Origin: Verrucomicrobia bacterium UBA1727
Lineage (GTDB): Bacteria > Verrucomicrobiota > Kiritimatiellia > RFP12 > UBA1067
Assembly: GCA_002315875.1 (NCBI GenBank)
Contig: DCIL01000041.1
Span: 23,287 to 31,959, forward strand
Direction of reading: 5' to 3'
DNA: 8,673 nt
Both the position numbers and the translations under genes were made by a program. The notes under the pieces are model-generated. The model saw nothing but the letters and a program-made list of their open reading frames with translations, was not told where the DNA came from and did not search any database. This document shows positions 1-5,677 of the stretch, piece by piece (position 1 is the first letter of the stretch; each line of letters begins with the position of its first letter).

Positions 1-59
1 CTATCCTCTCCCCTCTACCCTCTACCCTCTACCCTCTACACCTCCAATCTACACCTTCT
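1..59 (+). repeat. Pyrimidine-rich heptamer repeat abutting or inside murD
   Basis: This stretch is almost purely C and T and contains tandem CCCTCTA heptamers (about bases 9-38), followed by the words CTACACC, AATCTACACC and TTCTT. The second half closely matches the reverse complement of the sequence just after xseA (3921-3961), allowing for a short deletion, so it belongs to the interspersed family seen at 3921, 5336, 6611 and 8573. It joins directly to clear MurD coding sequence at about base 60 and has no stop in the murD frame. It continues past the left edge, so its full length is unknown. Confidence 0.8.
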
Positions 60-623
60 TCCGGCTCCTACTTCGACAACGCGATTCTGCGCGGCAACGC
101 CAGCGCAGCAATCTCCATCTTGCGCTCGCTCGGACTTTCCGAGAGCGCCATTGCCGCGGCCTTCGCGCGTTTTGAACCGCTGCCTCATCGCTTCACGCTC
201 GTTGATACGATCGATGGCGTCAGATACATCGATGATTCGAAGGCCACGAGCATTGCCGCGATGATCGCCGGCCTTACGATGGCCTCCGAAGGACTCGGCG
301 GCGGCAAGGTCCTGTTGATTGCCGGTGGACTCCCCAAAGGTGACGATCCGCGCGCCGCGCTTCCCCACTTGACTGACTGGGTTAAAAAAGTGTATATTAT
401 CGGCTGTTGTGCGGAGAAATTTGCCGCGGCCTGGTCTGGCTCAGTTGAGTGCGAAATCTCAACTACTCTTGAACGGGCGGTGGAAGCTTCGATGCGCGAT
501 GCGTGTTCGGGTGATTGTGTGTTGCTTTCGCCCGGTTGTGCCAGTTTCGATCAATTCAAAAGTTTCGGGGAACGCGGGGATCGCTTCGCGGACTTCGTGA
601 AAAAAGGAAAAAAGAAAAAATGA
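3..623 (+). CDS. murD: UDP-N-acetylmuramoyl-L-alanine--D-glutamate ligase, C-terminal part (5' truncated by window)
   Basis: MurD is the cytoplasmic, ATP-dependent ligase that adds D-glutamate to UDP-MurNAc-L-Ala in peptidoglycan synthesis. The recognisable protein begins near base 60 with the end of the central ATPase domain (NASAAISI, then a helix) and continues through the whole C-terminal domain. Visible MurD motifs are PLPHRF, IDDSKATS (E. coli NDSKATN), LLIAGGLPKG and LLSPGCASFDQFKSF..RGDRFA, close to the E. coli C-terminus. The HN-x2-N motif expected just before NASAA is only partly recognisable: one Asn is clear and the preceding His-Asn is not. Upstream of base 60 the frame stays open but encodes only low-complexity Leu/Pro/Ser/Thr residues from the repeat at 1-59. 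That suggests an in-frame insertion or a breakpoint in the gene. The stop TGA (621-623) overlaps the ATG of the LysM gene. Identity is certain; integrity of the full gene is not. Confidence 0.93.
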   Translation: MLSPLPSTLYPLHLQSTPSSGSYFDNAILRGNASAAISILRSLGLSESAIAAAFARFEPLPHRFTLVDTIDGVRYIDDSKATSIAAMIAGLTMASEGLGGGKVLLIAGGLPKGDDPRAALPHLTDWVKKVYIIGCCAEKFAAAWSGSVECEISTTLERAVEASMRDACSGDCVLLSPGCASFDQFKSFGERGDRFADFVKKGKKKK

Positions 624-1648
624 ACAAGTTCGCAGTAGTGCTTGGTGTCGCGGCGGTCGCGACTCTCGCTGGTTGCAAGGATCCCGATTACAAGCGCGCC
701 GACAGCGGAGTGCAGAATGAGGCCAAGAGCGTTGACACGACTCCCGCTCCCGCCGCGAAGCCGGCAGAGACGGTTGTCGCCCAGCCGATCGCGCCCGCTT
801 CGGGTTGCAAGTGTCTGCCCGGCACCCGCCACGCCTCGCCCTGCAAGTGCGGTGCTCCCGATTGCCAGTGCATCGTCGAAGCCAAGGCGGTCAAGCCTGC
901 TGCTCCCGAGACGACGCTCTACATCGTTCAGAACGGCGACTCGCTCTCTAAGATCTCCAAGAAGTTCAACGTCACGATCTCGTCCATCAAGCGCATCAAC
1001 TCGCTCAAGAACGACAACCTCAAGATCGGCCAGAAGCTGAAGCTCCCCGGCAAGCTCGACGTCGGCGTTCAGTCCGCTCCCGCCGCCGCTCCCGCTAAGA
1101 CCGCCAAGCGTGCGGCCGCTGCCGCTTACACCGGCGCGACCAAGGAGTACGTGGTCAAGAACGGCGATACGCTCGGCGCGATCGCTTACTCGAACGGGCT
1201 TACGATTCGTCAGCTCCGTCAGCTGAACGACCTCAAGAACGACAATCTCAAGATCGGTCAGAAGATCAAGATCCCCGCTGAGAAGGTCGTCGCGAAGAAG
1301 GCCGCCAAGAAGGCCGCTCCGGCTGCCGAGAAGAAGGCCGAGCCCGCGGCTCCCGCCGCCGCGCCCGCCGCGGCTCCCGCGCCTGCCGCCGAGCCCGCTC
1401 CCGCCCAGGCCGCGGCCCCCGCGCCTGCCGCCGAGCCCGCCGCAGCTCCTGCTCCGGCCGCCGCTCCCGCTCCCGCCGCCGCGCCTGCGACCAAGCTTTA
1501 CAAGGTTCAGGAAGGTGAGGATATCACCGGCGTCTCGATCAAGTTCGGCATCTCCGCGTCTGAAATTCGCGAGCTTAACGGACTTTCCCAAGACGATCAG
1601 CTCGTTCCCGGTCGCGAGATCAAGCTTCCCGCTGAGGCGGTTCAGTAA
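620..1648 (+). CDS. LysM-repeat lipoprotein (NlpD-like position, no peptidase domain)
   Basis: Predicted 342-residue exported lipoprotein that probably binds peptidoglycan. I chose the ATG at 620 because it overlaps the murD stop (ATGA), follows an AAGGA-type purine-rich site, and gives a perfect lipoprotein signal: basic start, hydrophobic core and lipobox L16-A-G-C19. Three LysM domains follow at about residues 100-143, 177-219 and 293-337 (YIVQNGDSLSKIS, YVVKNGDTLGAIA, YKVQEGEDITGVS), each ending in an IGQ/PGR-x-(I/L)K(I/L)P motif. A Lys/Ala then Ala/Pro low-complexity linker covers about residues 220-291. Between the lipobox and LysM1 are six cysteines as three CxC pairs (63/65, 75/77, 82/84). 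There is no M23/LytM peptidase domain, unlike classical NlpD. Its place between murD and ftsW matches the Chlamydia nlpD position, which suggests a division or septal-wall role (inference). The ftsW start codon lies 5 nt after its stop. Confidence 0.9.
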   Translation: MNKFAVVLGVAAVATLAGCKDPDYKRADSGVQNEAKSVDTTPAPAAKPAETVVAQPIAPASGCKCLPGTRHASPCKCGAPDCQCIVEAKAVKPAAPETTLYIVQNGDSLSKISKKFNVTISSIKRINSLKNDNLKIGQKLKLPGKLDVGVQSAPAAAPAKTAKRAAAAAYTGATKEYVVKNGDTLGAIAYSNGLTIRQLRQLNDLKNDNLKIGQKIKIPAEKVVAKKAAKKAAPAAEKKAEPAAPAAAPAAAPAPAAEPAPAQAAAPAPAAEPAAAPAPAAAPAPAAAPATKLYKVQEGEDITGVSIKFGISASEIRELNGLSQDDQLVPGREIKLPAEAVQ

Positions 1649-1653
1649 GAGAA

Positions 1654-2823
1654 GTGCGTAGGAGCGCACTCTTCTGGTTTGGCCTGGTGGTCACGGTTCT
1701 CGTGACACTGGGCCTTGTCATTCTCTCCTCGGCAGGTGAAGCGAATTCGCTTCGCCTGCATCATGGCGATGCCTATTATTTCATGCGTCGCCAGTTCGAG
1801 TATTGCGGCGTTGGAATCTTGCTCTGCGTGGGCGTCGCGATGTTCGATTATCGCAAGTGGAGGGAGGTTCCGGCCCTGACCGTTATTTTCTATGCGGTCA
1901 TCTTCGTACTGCTTCTCTGCGTCTTCGGCTTCAGGGCGATCAACGGCTCCTACCGCTGGATTGCCCTCGGTCCCGTTCGTCTGCAGCCGAGCGAATTCGC
2001 GAAGATCGTCACGGTGATTGCCGTCGCCGTATGGCTTGACCGCTCCGGCTGGCGGGTTGAGCTTTTTGTGAGAGGCGCGCTTTTCCCGGCCCTGATCATC
2101 GGGGCGCTGGCGCTGCCGGTCATGATTGAGCCGGACTTCGGCTCGACCATGGTCATCGGCTTTGCGGGGTTTCTGACGATGCTTCTTGCCGGCACGCGCC
2201 TGCTGCATCTGCTGCCTTTTGCAGTTCTCGGCAGCGGAGTTTTTCTCTACAAGGTGTTGACCAACGCCAACCGATTGGCGCGCATCGTTTCGTTTTTCGG
2301 AATCAAACTCGACGTGGGCTCCGAGAAGCTCGATGCGGCCTCGCAGCGCGCGGCGTATCAGGTCGATCAGGCGCTCGCGGCAATCGGCAACAGCGACATC
2401 TGGGGCGCGGGGCTCGGACAGTCCATGCAGAAGCATCTCTATCTTCCCGAAGCCCACACCGACTTCATCTTCGCCGTCGGTGCCGAAGAGCTCGGCATCG
2501 TCTTCTCCGTGGCGACCGTGCTCCTCTTCACCGCCTTCTTCGCGATTTCGCTCTACATCGCCCGCAAGTCGGTCGATCGGTTCGGACGCTACCTCGTCTA
2601 CGGCATGGCGTTCATCATCTACTTCCAGGCGATGTTCAACATCGGCGTCGTCTGCAAGGCGCTGCCTACGAAGGGCATGGCGTTGCCGTTCTTCAGCTAC
2701 GGCGGCACGAATCTCCTGAGCGCGTTCTTCGCCGTCGGCACCATCCTTTCCGTCGGCATCCATTCCTATAGGGACAGCAAATGGAAGAAAAGCGTCCTCG
2801 CCCATTCACGGTTTCAGCGCTGA
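1654..2823 (+). CDS. ftsW: FtsW, SEDS-family septal peptidoglycan glycosyltransferase
   Basis: FtsW polymerises lipid II into glycan strands at the septum, together with a class B PBP. The 389-residue protein is strongly hydrophobic with about ten membrane segments and normal family length. SEDS hallmarks are present in order: an SSA motif in TM1, RWIALGPVRLQPSEFAK (about 101-118), EPDFGSTMVI, GAGLGQSMQK..LPEAHTDFIFAVGAEELG and the C-terminal KGMALPFFSYGGTNLL. Asp270 in the HTDF motif corresponds to the essential Asp of E. coli FtsW (D297). FtsW is preferred over RodA because of the LPEAHTDF/AEELG wording and the murD neighbourhood. The GTG at 1654 is the earliest start after the LysM stop, with a weak purine-rich site upstream. 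The last 43 nt overlap xseA in another frame. murG and murC, which usually follow in dcw clusters, are absent here. Confidence 0.95.
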   Translation: MRRSALFWFGLVVTVLVTLGLVILSSAGEANSLRLHHGDAYYFMRRQFEYCGVGILLCVGVAMFDYRKWREVPALTVIFYAVIFVLLLCVFGFRAINGSYRWIALGPVRLQPSEFAKIVTVIAVAVWLDRSGWRVELFVRGALFPALIIGALALPVMIEPDFGSTMVIGFAGFLTMLLAGTRLLHLLPFAVLGSGVFLYKVLTNANRLARIVSFFGIKLDVGSEKLDAASQRAAYQVDQALAAIGNSDIWGAGLGQSMQKHLYLPEAHTDFIFAVGAEELGIVFSVATVLLFTAFFAISLYIARKSVDRFGRYLVYGMAFIIYFQAMFNIGVVCKALPTKGMALPFFSYGGTNLLSAFFAVGTILSVGIHSYRDSKWKKSVLAHSRFQR

Positions 2824-3920
2824 CCGCTGAGATCAAGGGTTCGCTCGAGAAGGGCTTCAACCATATCTACGTCGAAGCCGAGATCGTCGGCTTCAAGCTC
2901 TATCCGTCCGGCCACGCCTATTTTTCGCTCAAAGACGAATCCGCGACGATCTCCTGCGTGATGTTCGCAAACGCCTACCAGCGCTGCAAGGCCGCGGCGG
3001 GACTCAAGGACGGCGCCAAGGTTCTCGTCTACGGCAATGTTTCGGTTTACATTCCCAAGGGACAATACCAGCTCGTCGTTCTGGCCGCGAAACTTGCCGG
3101 CACCGGCGATCTGATGCAACGCTATCTCGAGCTCAAGGCGAAACTCGAGGCGGAAGGGCTTTTCAGTCCGGCGAAGAAACGTCCCTTGCCGTTCATGCCG
3201 CGGCGAATCGGCATCGTGACCAGCGAGGCGGGCGCGGTGATCCACGACATGTGTAATGTTCTCACCCGTCGCTTCCCTGCGCTTGAGGTGCGGCTTTTCC
3301 CCTGCCAGGTTCAGGGGTCCGAAGCGCCCGCGACCATCATTCGCGGACTCCGCTATTTCAATTCCGCCGCGGACTGGCAAGCCGATCTTCTCATCGTCGC
3401 CCGCGGCGGCGGCAGTTTCGAAGATCTCTTCTGCTTCAATGACGAGTCGCTCGTTCGCGAGGTCGCCGCCTCGCGCATTCCGATCATCTCGGCGGTGGGA
3501 CACGAAACGGACTTCTCGCTCTGCGATTTCGCGGCCGATCGCCGCGCCGGAACGCCTTCAATCGCCGCGGAAATCGCGGTGCCGGTTCTTTCCGAGCTTA
3601 CCTTCACCCTCGATACGCTCGCGCGACGCATGACCGGCTCGCTCCGTCAGCGCGGCGATTATTACGCCCAGCGGCTCGATCATCTTTCGGATTCGCTTAA
3701 ATCCGCGCTCGACCTCTATCGCGAGCGACTCGAACGCCGCCTGGAGCGCGCCGAAGACCGTCTCAATCTGCTCTCACCCTACGGGGTTCTCTCACGCGGC
3801 TATTCGCTCACGACTGCCGCGGACGGTTCCGTCGTCCGCTCCGCCGCCGCGCTTAAGGAAGGCGATCTCGTCACCACCCGCCTCGCCTCCGGCACCTTCA
3901 CCTCCAAGGTAGTGGAATAG
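2781..3920 (+). CDS. xseA: Exodeoxyribonuclease VII large subunit
   Basis: Large subunit of ExoVII, which digests single-stranded DNA to oligonucleotides in repair. The protein has 379 residues, slightly short for the family. The N-terminal OB-fold covers about residues 1-100 (FTVSALT.EIK, VEAEIVGFKLYPSGHAYFSLKD, a GxYQL-like site). The catalytic part contains RRIGIVTSEAGAVIHD, ARGGGSFEDLFCFNDE, SAVGHETDFSLCD and ADRRAGTPSIAAE. D156, R208, H241 and D244 match the residues I recall as essential in E. coli XseA (D155, R205, H238, D241). A helical region follows, then the usual C-terminal VLSRGYSLT. The ATG at 2781 lies inside the end of ftsW, with AGGGA about 8 nt upstream, so translation is probably coupled. 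No xseB (small subunit) follows; the gene ends against a repeat, so the partner must lie elsewhere. Exonuclease VII is unrelated to wall synthesis, so this pairing seems to be an operon join rather than a pathway. Confidence 0.95.
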   Translation: MEEKRPRPFTVSALTAEIKGSLEKGFNHIYVEAEIVGFKLYPSGHAYFSLKDESATISCVMFANAYQRCKAAAGLKDGAKVLVYGNVSVYIPKGQYQLVVLAAKLAGTGDLMQRYLELKAKLEAEGLFSPAKKRPLPFMPRRIGIVTSEAGAVIHDMCNVLTRRFPALEVRLFPCQVQGSEAPATIIRGLRYFNSAADWQADLLIVARGGGSFEDLFCFNDESLVREVAASRIPIISAVGHETDFSLCDFAADRRAGTPSIAAEIAVPVLSELTFTLDTLARRMTGSLRQRGDYYAQRLDHLSDSLKSALDLYRERLERRLERAEDRLNLLSPYGVLSRGYSLTTAADGSVVRSAAALKEGDLVTTRLASGTFTSKVVE

Positions 3921-4072
3921 GTGAAGGGAGAAGGTGTAGATTAAAGGTGCAGGTGTAGAGGCGCCTTCGCCTTCAACTAACCCTACACTCCGCCATTCGT
4001 AACTCGTCACTCCTACTTCGTACTTCCCCCTACACCTACACCTTTTGTCTACACCTAATTCCACCTTCACCT
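3921..4072 (-). repeat. Interspersed purine/pyrimidine repeat, copy A1
   Basis: This fills the gap between xseA and the ATPase gene. The left 40 nt are purine-rich (AAGGTGTAGA, AGGTGTAGAGG) and the rest is pyrimidine-rich, built from short units such as CTTCGC and CTACAC. Bases 3963-4060 match 6618-6715 with one difference in 98. The segment 3989-4026, read on the minus strand, matches the core of copies B1 and B2 (GAAGTRCGAAGTAGGAGTGA, GAATGGCGGA). This copy is therefore in minus orientation relative to B. Complementary words (GGTGTAGA near 3933 and TCTACACC near 4048) could pair at long range. No coding capacity is credible on either strand. Confidence 0.88.
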
Positions 4073-4080
4073 TTGAAATA

Positions 4081-4089
4081 TGTTATAAT
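4081..4089 (+). promoter_or_regulatory. Extended -10 promoter for the ATPase gene
   Basis: TGTTATAAT is an exact TGnTATAAT extended -10 element, 50 nt before the chosen ATG at 4139 and right after the repeat. No good -35 lies 17 bp upstream, where the DNA is CCACCT-like; the extended TG may compensate. TTGAAA at 4073 is too close to serve as a -35. The element argues that the true coding start is downstream, not at the TTG at 4073. Confidence 0.6.
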
Positions 4090-4138
4090 ATCCGTGTTTC
4101 AAAATCGGTTAAAATTGGAAGTTTTGAAAGTCACTAAT

Positions 4139-5335
4139 ATGCAAATTATAAAAAGAAGCATTTATCTTGAAAGATTGCGCAATTTGCGCGGTACACCAGA
4201 TATCAAGATTTTAACGGGTGTTCGACGTGCCGGCAAGTCGAAAATGTTGGAGATGCTGTGCAATGAGATAAGTGCTGAGGGCAATAGCAACATTATTTAT
4301 ATTGACCTATCTGACTTAGAAAATGAATGTCTATGCGAGTATCATGAGCTGAATGATTTTGTGAAGGCGCATACGGTGGATGGACGGTCGAATGTGCTGA
4401 TGATTGACGAGGTCCAGGAGTGCAAGGGCTTTGAGCGCACTATTAATAGTCTTTACAATTCTGGGTCGTACGATATTTACCTCACAGGATCTAACGCCTT
4501 TCTTCTTTCTAGTGATTTGGCGACGCTATTTACGGGCCGACAAATTGAGATTCCGATTTATCCGTTTTCTTTTTCGGAATTTTGTCAATACCATGGTTCG
4601 GAAGCGGGGCGGGAAGAGCTGTTTGACAGATATGTGGTAGAGGGCGGGCTTTCTGGTTCGTATGTATATAGAACTGAGCGCGACCGCATTGGCTATGTCA
4701 GAGAGATTTTCGAGACGATCCTAACTCGTGATCTCGTGCAGAAATTCCACCTGACAGAGCCAATGGTGCTGCGATGTTTGGCGGAATATCTGATGGACAA
4801 CATTGCTAATCTTACGAATCCAAACAAGACCAGTCTGCAGCTTGTCCAGAACAAGGTAGCAACGAATCATATCACCGCGGCGAACTATATGGAGCATTTG
4901 AAGAGGGCGTTCCTGTTCTATCCCGTGAAGCGTTATGATATTCGCGGTAAGAAGTATCTTGAGACCAATGCGAAATACTATTTGAGCGACCTTGGGTTTC
5001 GGTATGCGGTCCTGGGCCGGCGGAATATGGATTGGGGGCGAGCGCTTGAGAATATCGTATTTCTTGAATTACTGCGGCGCGGATATGACGTTCATGTGGG
5101 CAAGATCAATGACCTTGAGGTTGATTTTGTCGCCACGAGGGCTGGCGAAAAGTTTTATGTTCAGGTTTGCGATGACATTGCCGCGCAAGAGACTCTATTG
5201 CGAGAATTGCGGCCATTGGCAAAAATTCGTGATGCCTATCCGAGGTTGCTTATTGCAAGAACACGCCATTCGGAGTATGACTATGAAGGCGTACGAATTC
5301 TCAACATCTCCAATTGGTTGAAGGGGGAGGAATGA
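4139..5335 (+). CDS. AAA_14/DUF4143 family ATPase
   Basis: Predicted 398-residue cytoplasmic P-loop ATPase of the widespread AAA_14 + DUF4143 type, whose cellular role is not well established. The Walker A is GVRRAGKS (27-34, K33). The Walker B is VLMIDE (D90-E91). The sensor-like YLTGSNAFLLSSDLATLFTGR and PFSFSEF are typical of the family. The DUF4143 part covers about residues 180-385 and includes ENIVFLELLRRGY..EVDFVA....FYVQV. That pattern resembles a PD-(D/E)xK nuclease core (E, VD, QV in place of ExK), so nuclease activity is doubtful. I prefer the ATG at 4139, with GAAAG 8 nt upstream and an extended -10 at 4081-4089. A TTG at 4073 is in frame but overlaps the promoter. The gene is AT-richer with different codon use from ftsW/xseA and is bounded by repeats on both sides, which suggests horizontal acquisition. 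It has its own promoter and no hairpin terminator. Confidence 0.88.
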   Translation: MQIIKRSIYLERLRNLRGTPDIKILTGVRRAGKSKMLEMLCNEISAEGNSNIIYIDLSDLENECLCEYHELNDFVKAHTVDGRSNVLMIDEVQECKGFERTINSLYNSGSYDIYLTGSNAFLLSSDLATLFTGRQIEIPIYPFSFSEFCQYHGSEAGREELFDRYVVEGGLSGSYVYRTERDRIGYVREIFETILTRDLVQKFHLTEPMVLRCLAEYLMDNIANLTNPNKTSLQLVQNKVATNHITAANYMEHLKRAFLFYPVKRYDIRGKKYLETNAKYYLSDLGFRYAVLGRRNMDWGRALENIVFLELLRRGYDVHVGKINDLEVDFVATRAGEKFYVQVCDDIAAQETLLRELRPLAKIRDAYPRLLIARTRHSEYDYEGVRILNISNWLKGEE

Positions 5336-5490
5336 AGAAGTATGAATGAGGAATGAGGAATGGCGGATGGTTAGATTTCCTTCGCCTTCGCCTCACTCTC
5401 CCTCTACTTTCTACTTTCTCATCTCTACTTTTTCACTTTTCCTTTTTCCTTTTTCCTTTCCTCCCTCCCCTCTACCCTCTATCCTCTGAA
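5336..5490 (+). repeat. Interspersed purine/pyrimidine repeat, copy B1
   Basis: This fills the gap after the ATPase gene. It begins purine-rich with tandem GAATGAG heptamers (5344-5360) and GAATGGCGGATGG, and switches at about 5371 to pyrimidine-rich sequence: CTTCGC units, CTACTTT heptamers, CCTTTTT heptamers and CCCTCTA heptamers. Bases 5344-5420 match 8596-8673 almost base for base. The heptamer classes at its right end recur at 1-38 (CCCTCTA) and at 6725-6775 (CCTTTTT). The short open frame across it has no protein character. Confidence 0.88.
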
Positions 5491-5492
5491 TT

Positions 5493-5501
5493 TGATATAC
5501 T
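5493..5501 (+). promoter_or_regulatory. Extended -10 promoter for the ORF6N gene
   Basis: TGATATACT fits the TGnTATAmT extended -10 pattern and stands three bases after the pyrimidine-rich repeat, as at the other two repeat boundaries. No convincing -35 is visible, because the spacing falls in CCCTCTA repeats. A start near 5508 would give a leader of about 165 nt before the ORF6N ATG, enough to include the small reading frame at 5534. Confidence 0.5.
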
Positions 5502-5533
5502 TCAACCAAAGAAACGAATGTGGAATAGCAAAG

Positions 5534-5677
5534 ATGGTGAATCCGAACAGAAACCCAGTATTTTCAGGTCTCATAAGGGGTCTGTCGCCAAAGGTTTTAT
5601 TCATTGAAGCATTGAAGAATGGGGTCAAGCATGACCTTGAAAGAGAAACTGAACGACGCTTACGGAGGTGCGCATGA
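5534..5677 (+). CDS. Possible 47-residue upstream ORF coupled to the ORF6N gene
   Basis: This is a short open frame from ATG 5534 whose TGA overlaps the ATG of the next gene (ATGA, 5674-5677), the classic arrangement for translational coupling. The peptide is Asn/Pro-rich at its start, then has a hydrophobic stretch (SPKVLFIEAL) and a charged, probably helical, tail (LERETERRLRR). I do not recognise it. Its own ribosome site is weak (GCAAAG). It could be a leader peptide, a small partner of the ORF6N protein, a remnant of an older gene, or chance. An alternative 29-codon frame from 5519 overlaps it. Confidence is low because nothing but position supports it. Confidence 0.3.
   Translation: MVNPNRNPVFSGLIRGLSPKVLFIEALKNGVKHDLERETERRLRRCA
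5664..5669 (+). promoter_or_regulatory. Shine-Dalgarno GGAGGT deciding the ORF6N start
   Basis: A near-perfect GGAGGT lies 4 nt before ATG 5674. It rules out the in-frame GTG at 5668, which sits inside the site itself. This is the strongest ribosome site attached to a gene in the window and is probably accompanied by coupling from the small upstream frame. Confidence 0.75.

Noticed and set aside
551..1669. 372-codon antisense open frame over the LysM gene
   Set aside because: It is rich in Gly/Arg/Leu, the mirror of the Ala/Pro linker, and has no domain character. The plus-strand LysM protein explains the region.
1642..2805. 387-codon antisense open frame over ftsW
   Set aside because: It is rich in Glu/Asp/Arg/His, the expected shadow of a hydrophobic membrane gene in GC-rich DNA. 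FtsW motifs on the plus strand are unambiguous.
2814..3503. 229-codon antisense open frame over xseA
   Set aside because: It shadows xseA, whose catalytic motifs are complete, and has no family signal of its own.
4073..4089. Paired -35 TTGAAA with -10 TATAAT
   Set aside because: The spacing is only 5 nt, far from the 16-18 nt needed. The -10 is kept as an extended type without a -35.
4073..4138. Longer ATPase start at TTG 4073
   Set aside because: It overlaps the extended -10 element and the repeat edge, and the added residues are not typical of the family. ATG 4139 starts the usual N-terminus.
5344..5490. CRISPR array
   Set aside because: The tandem units are 6-7 nt and contiguous, with no unique spacers of regular length and no cas genes.
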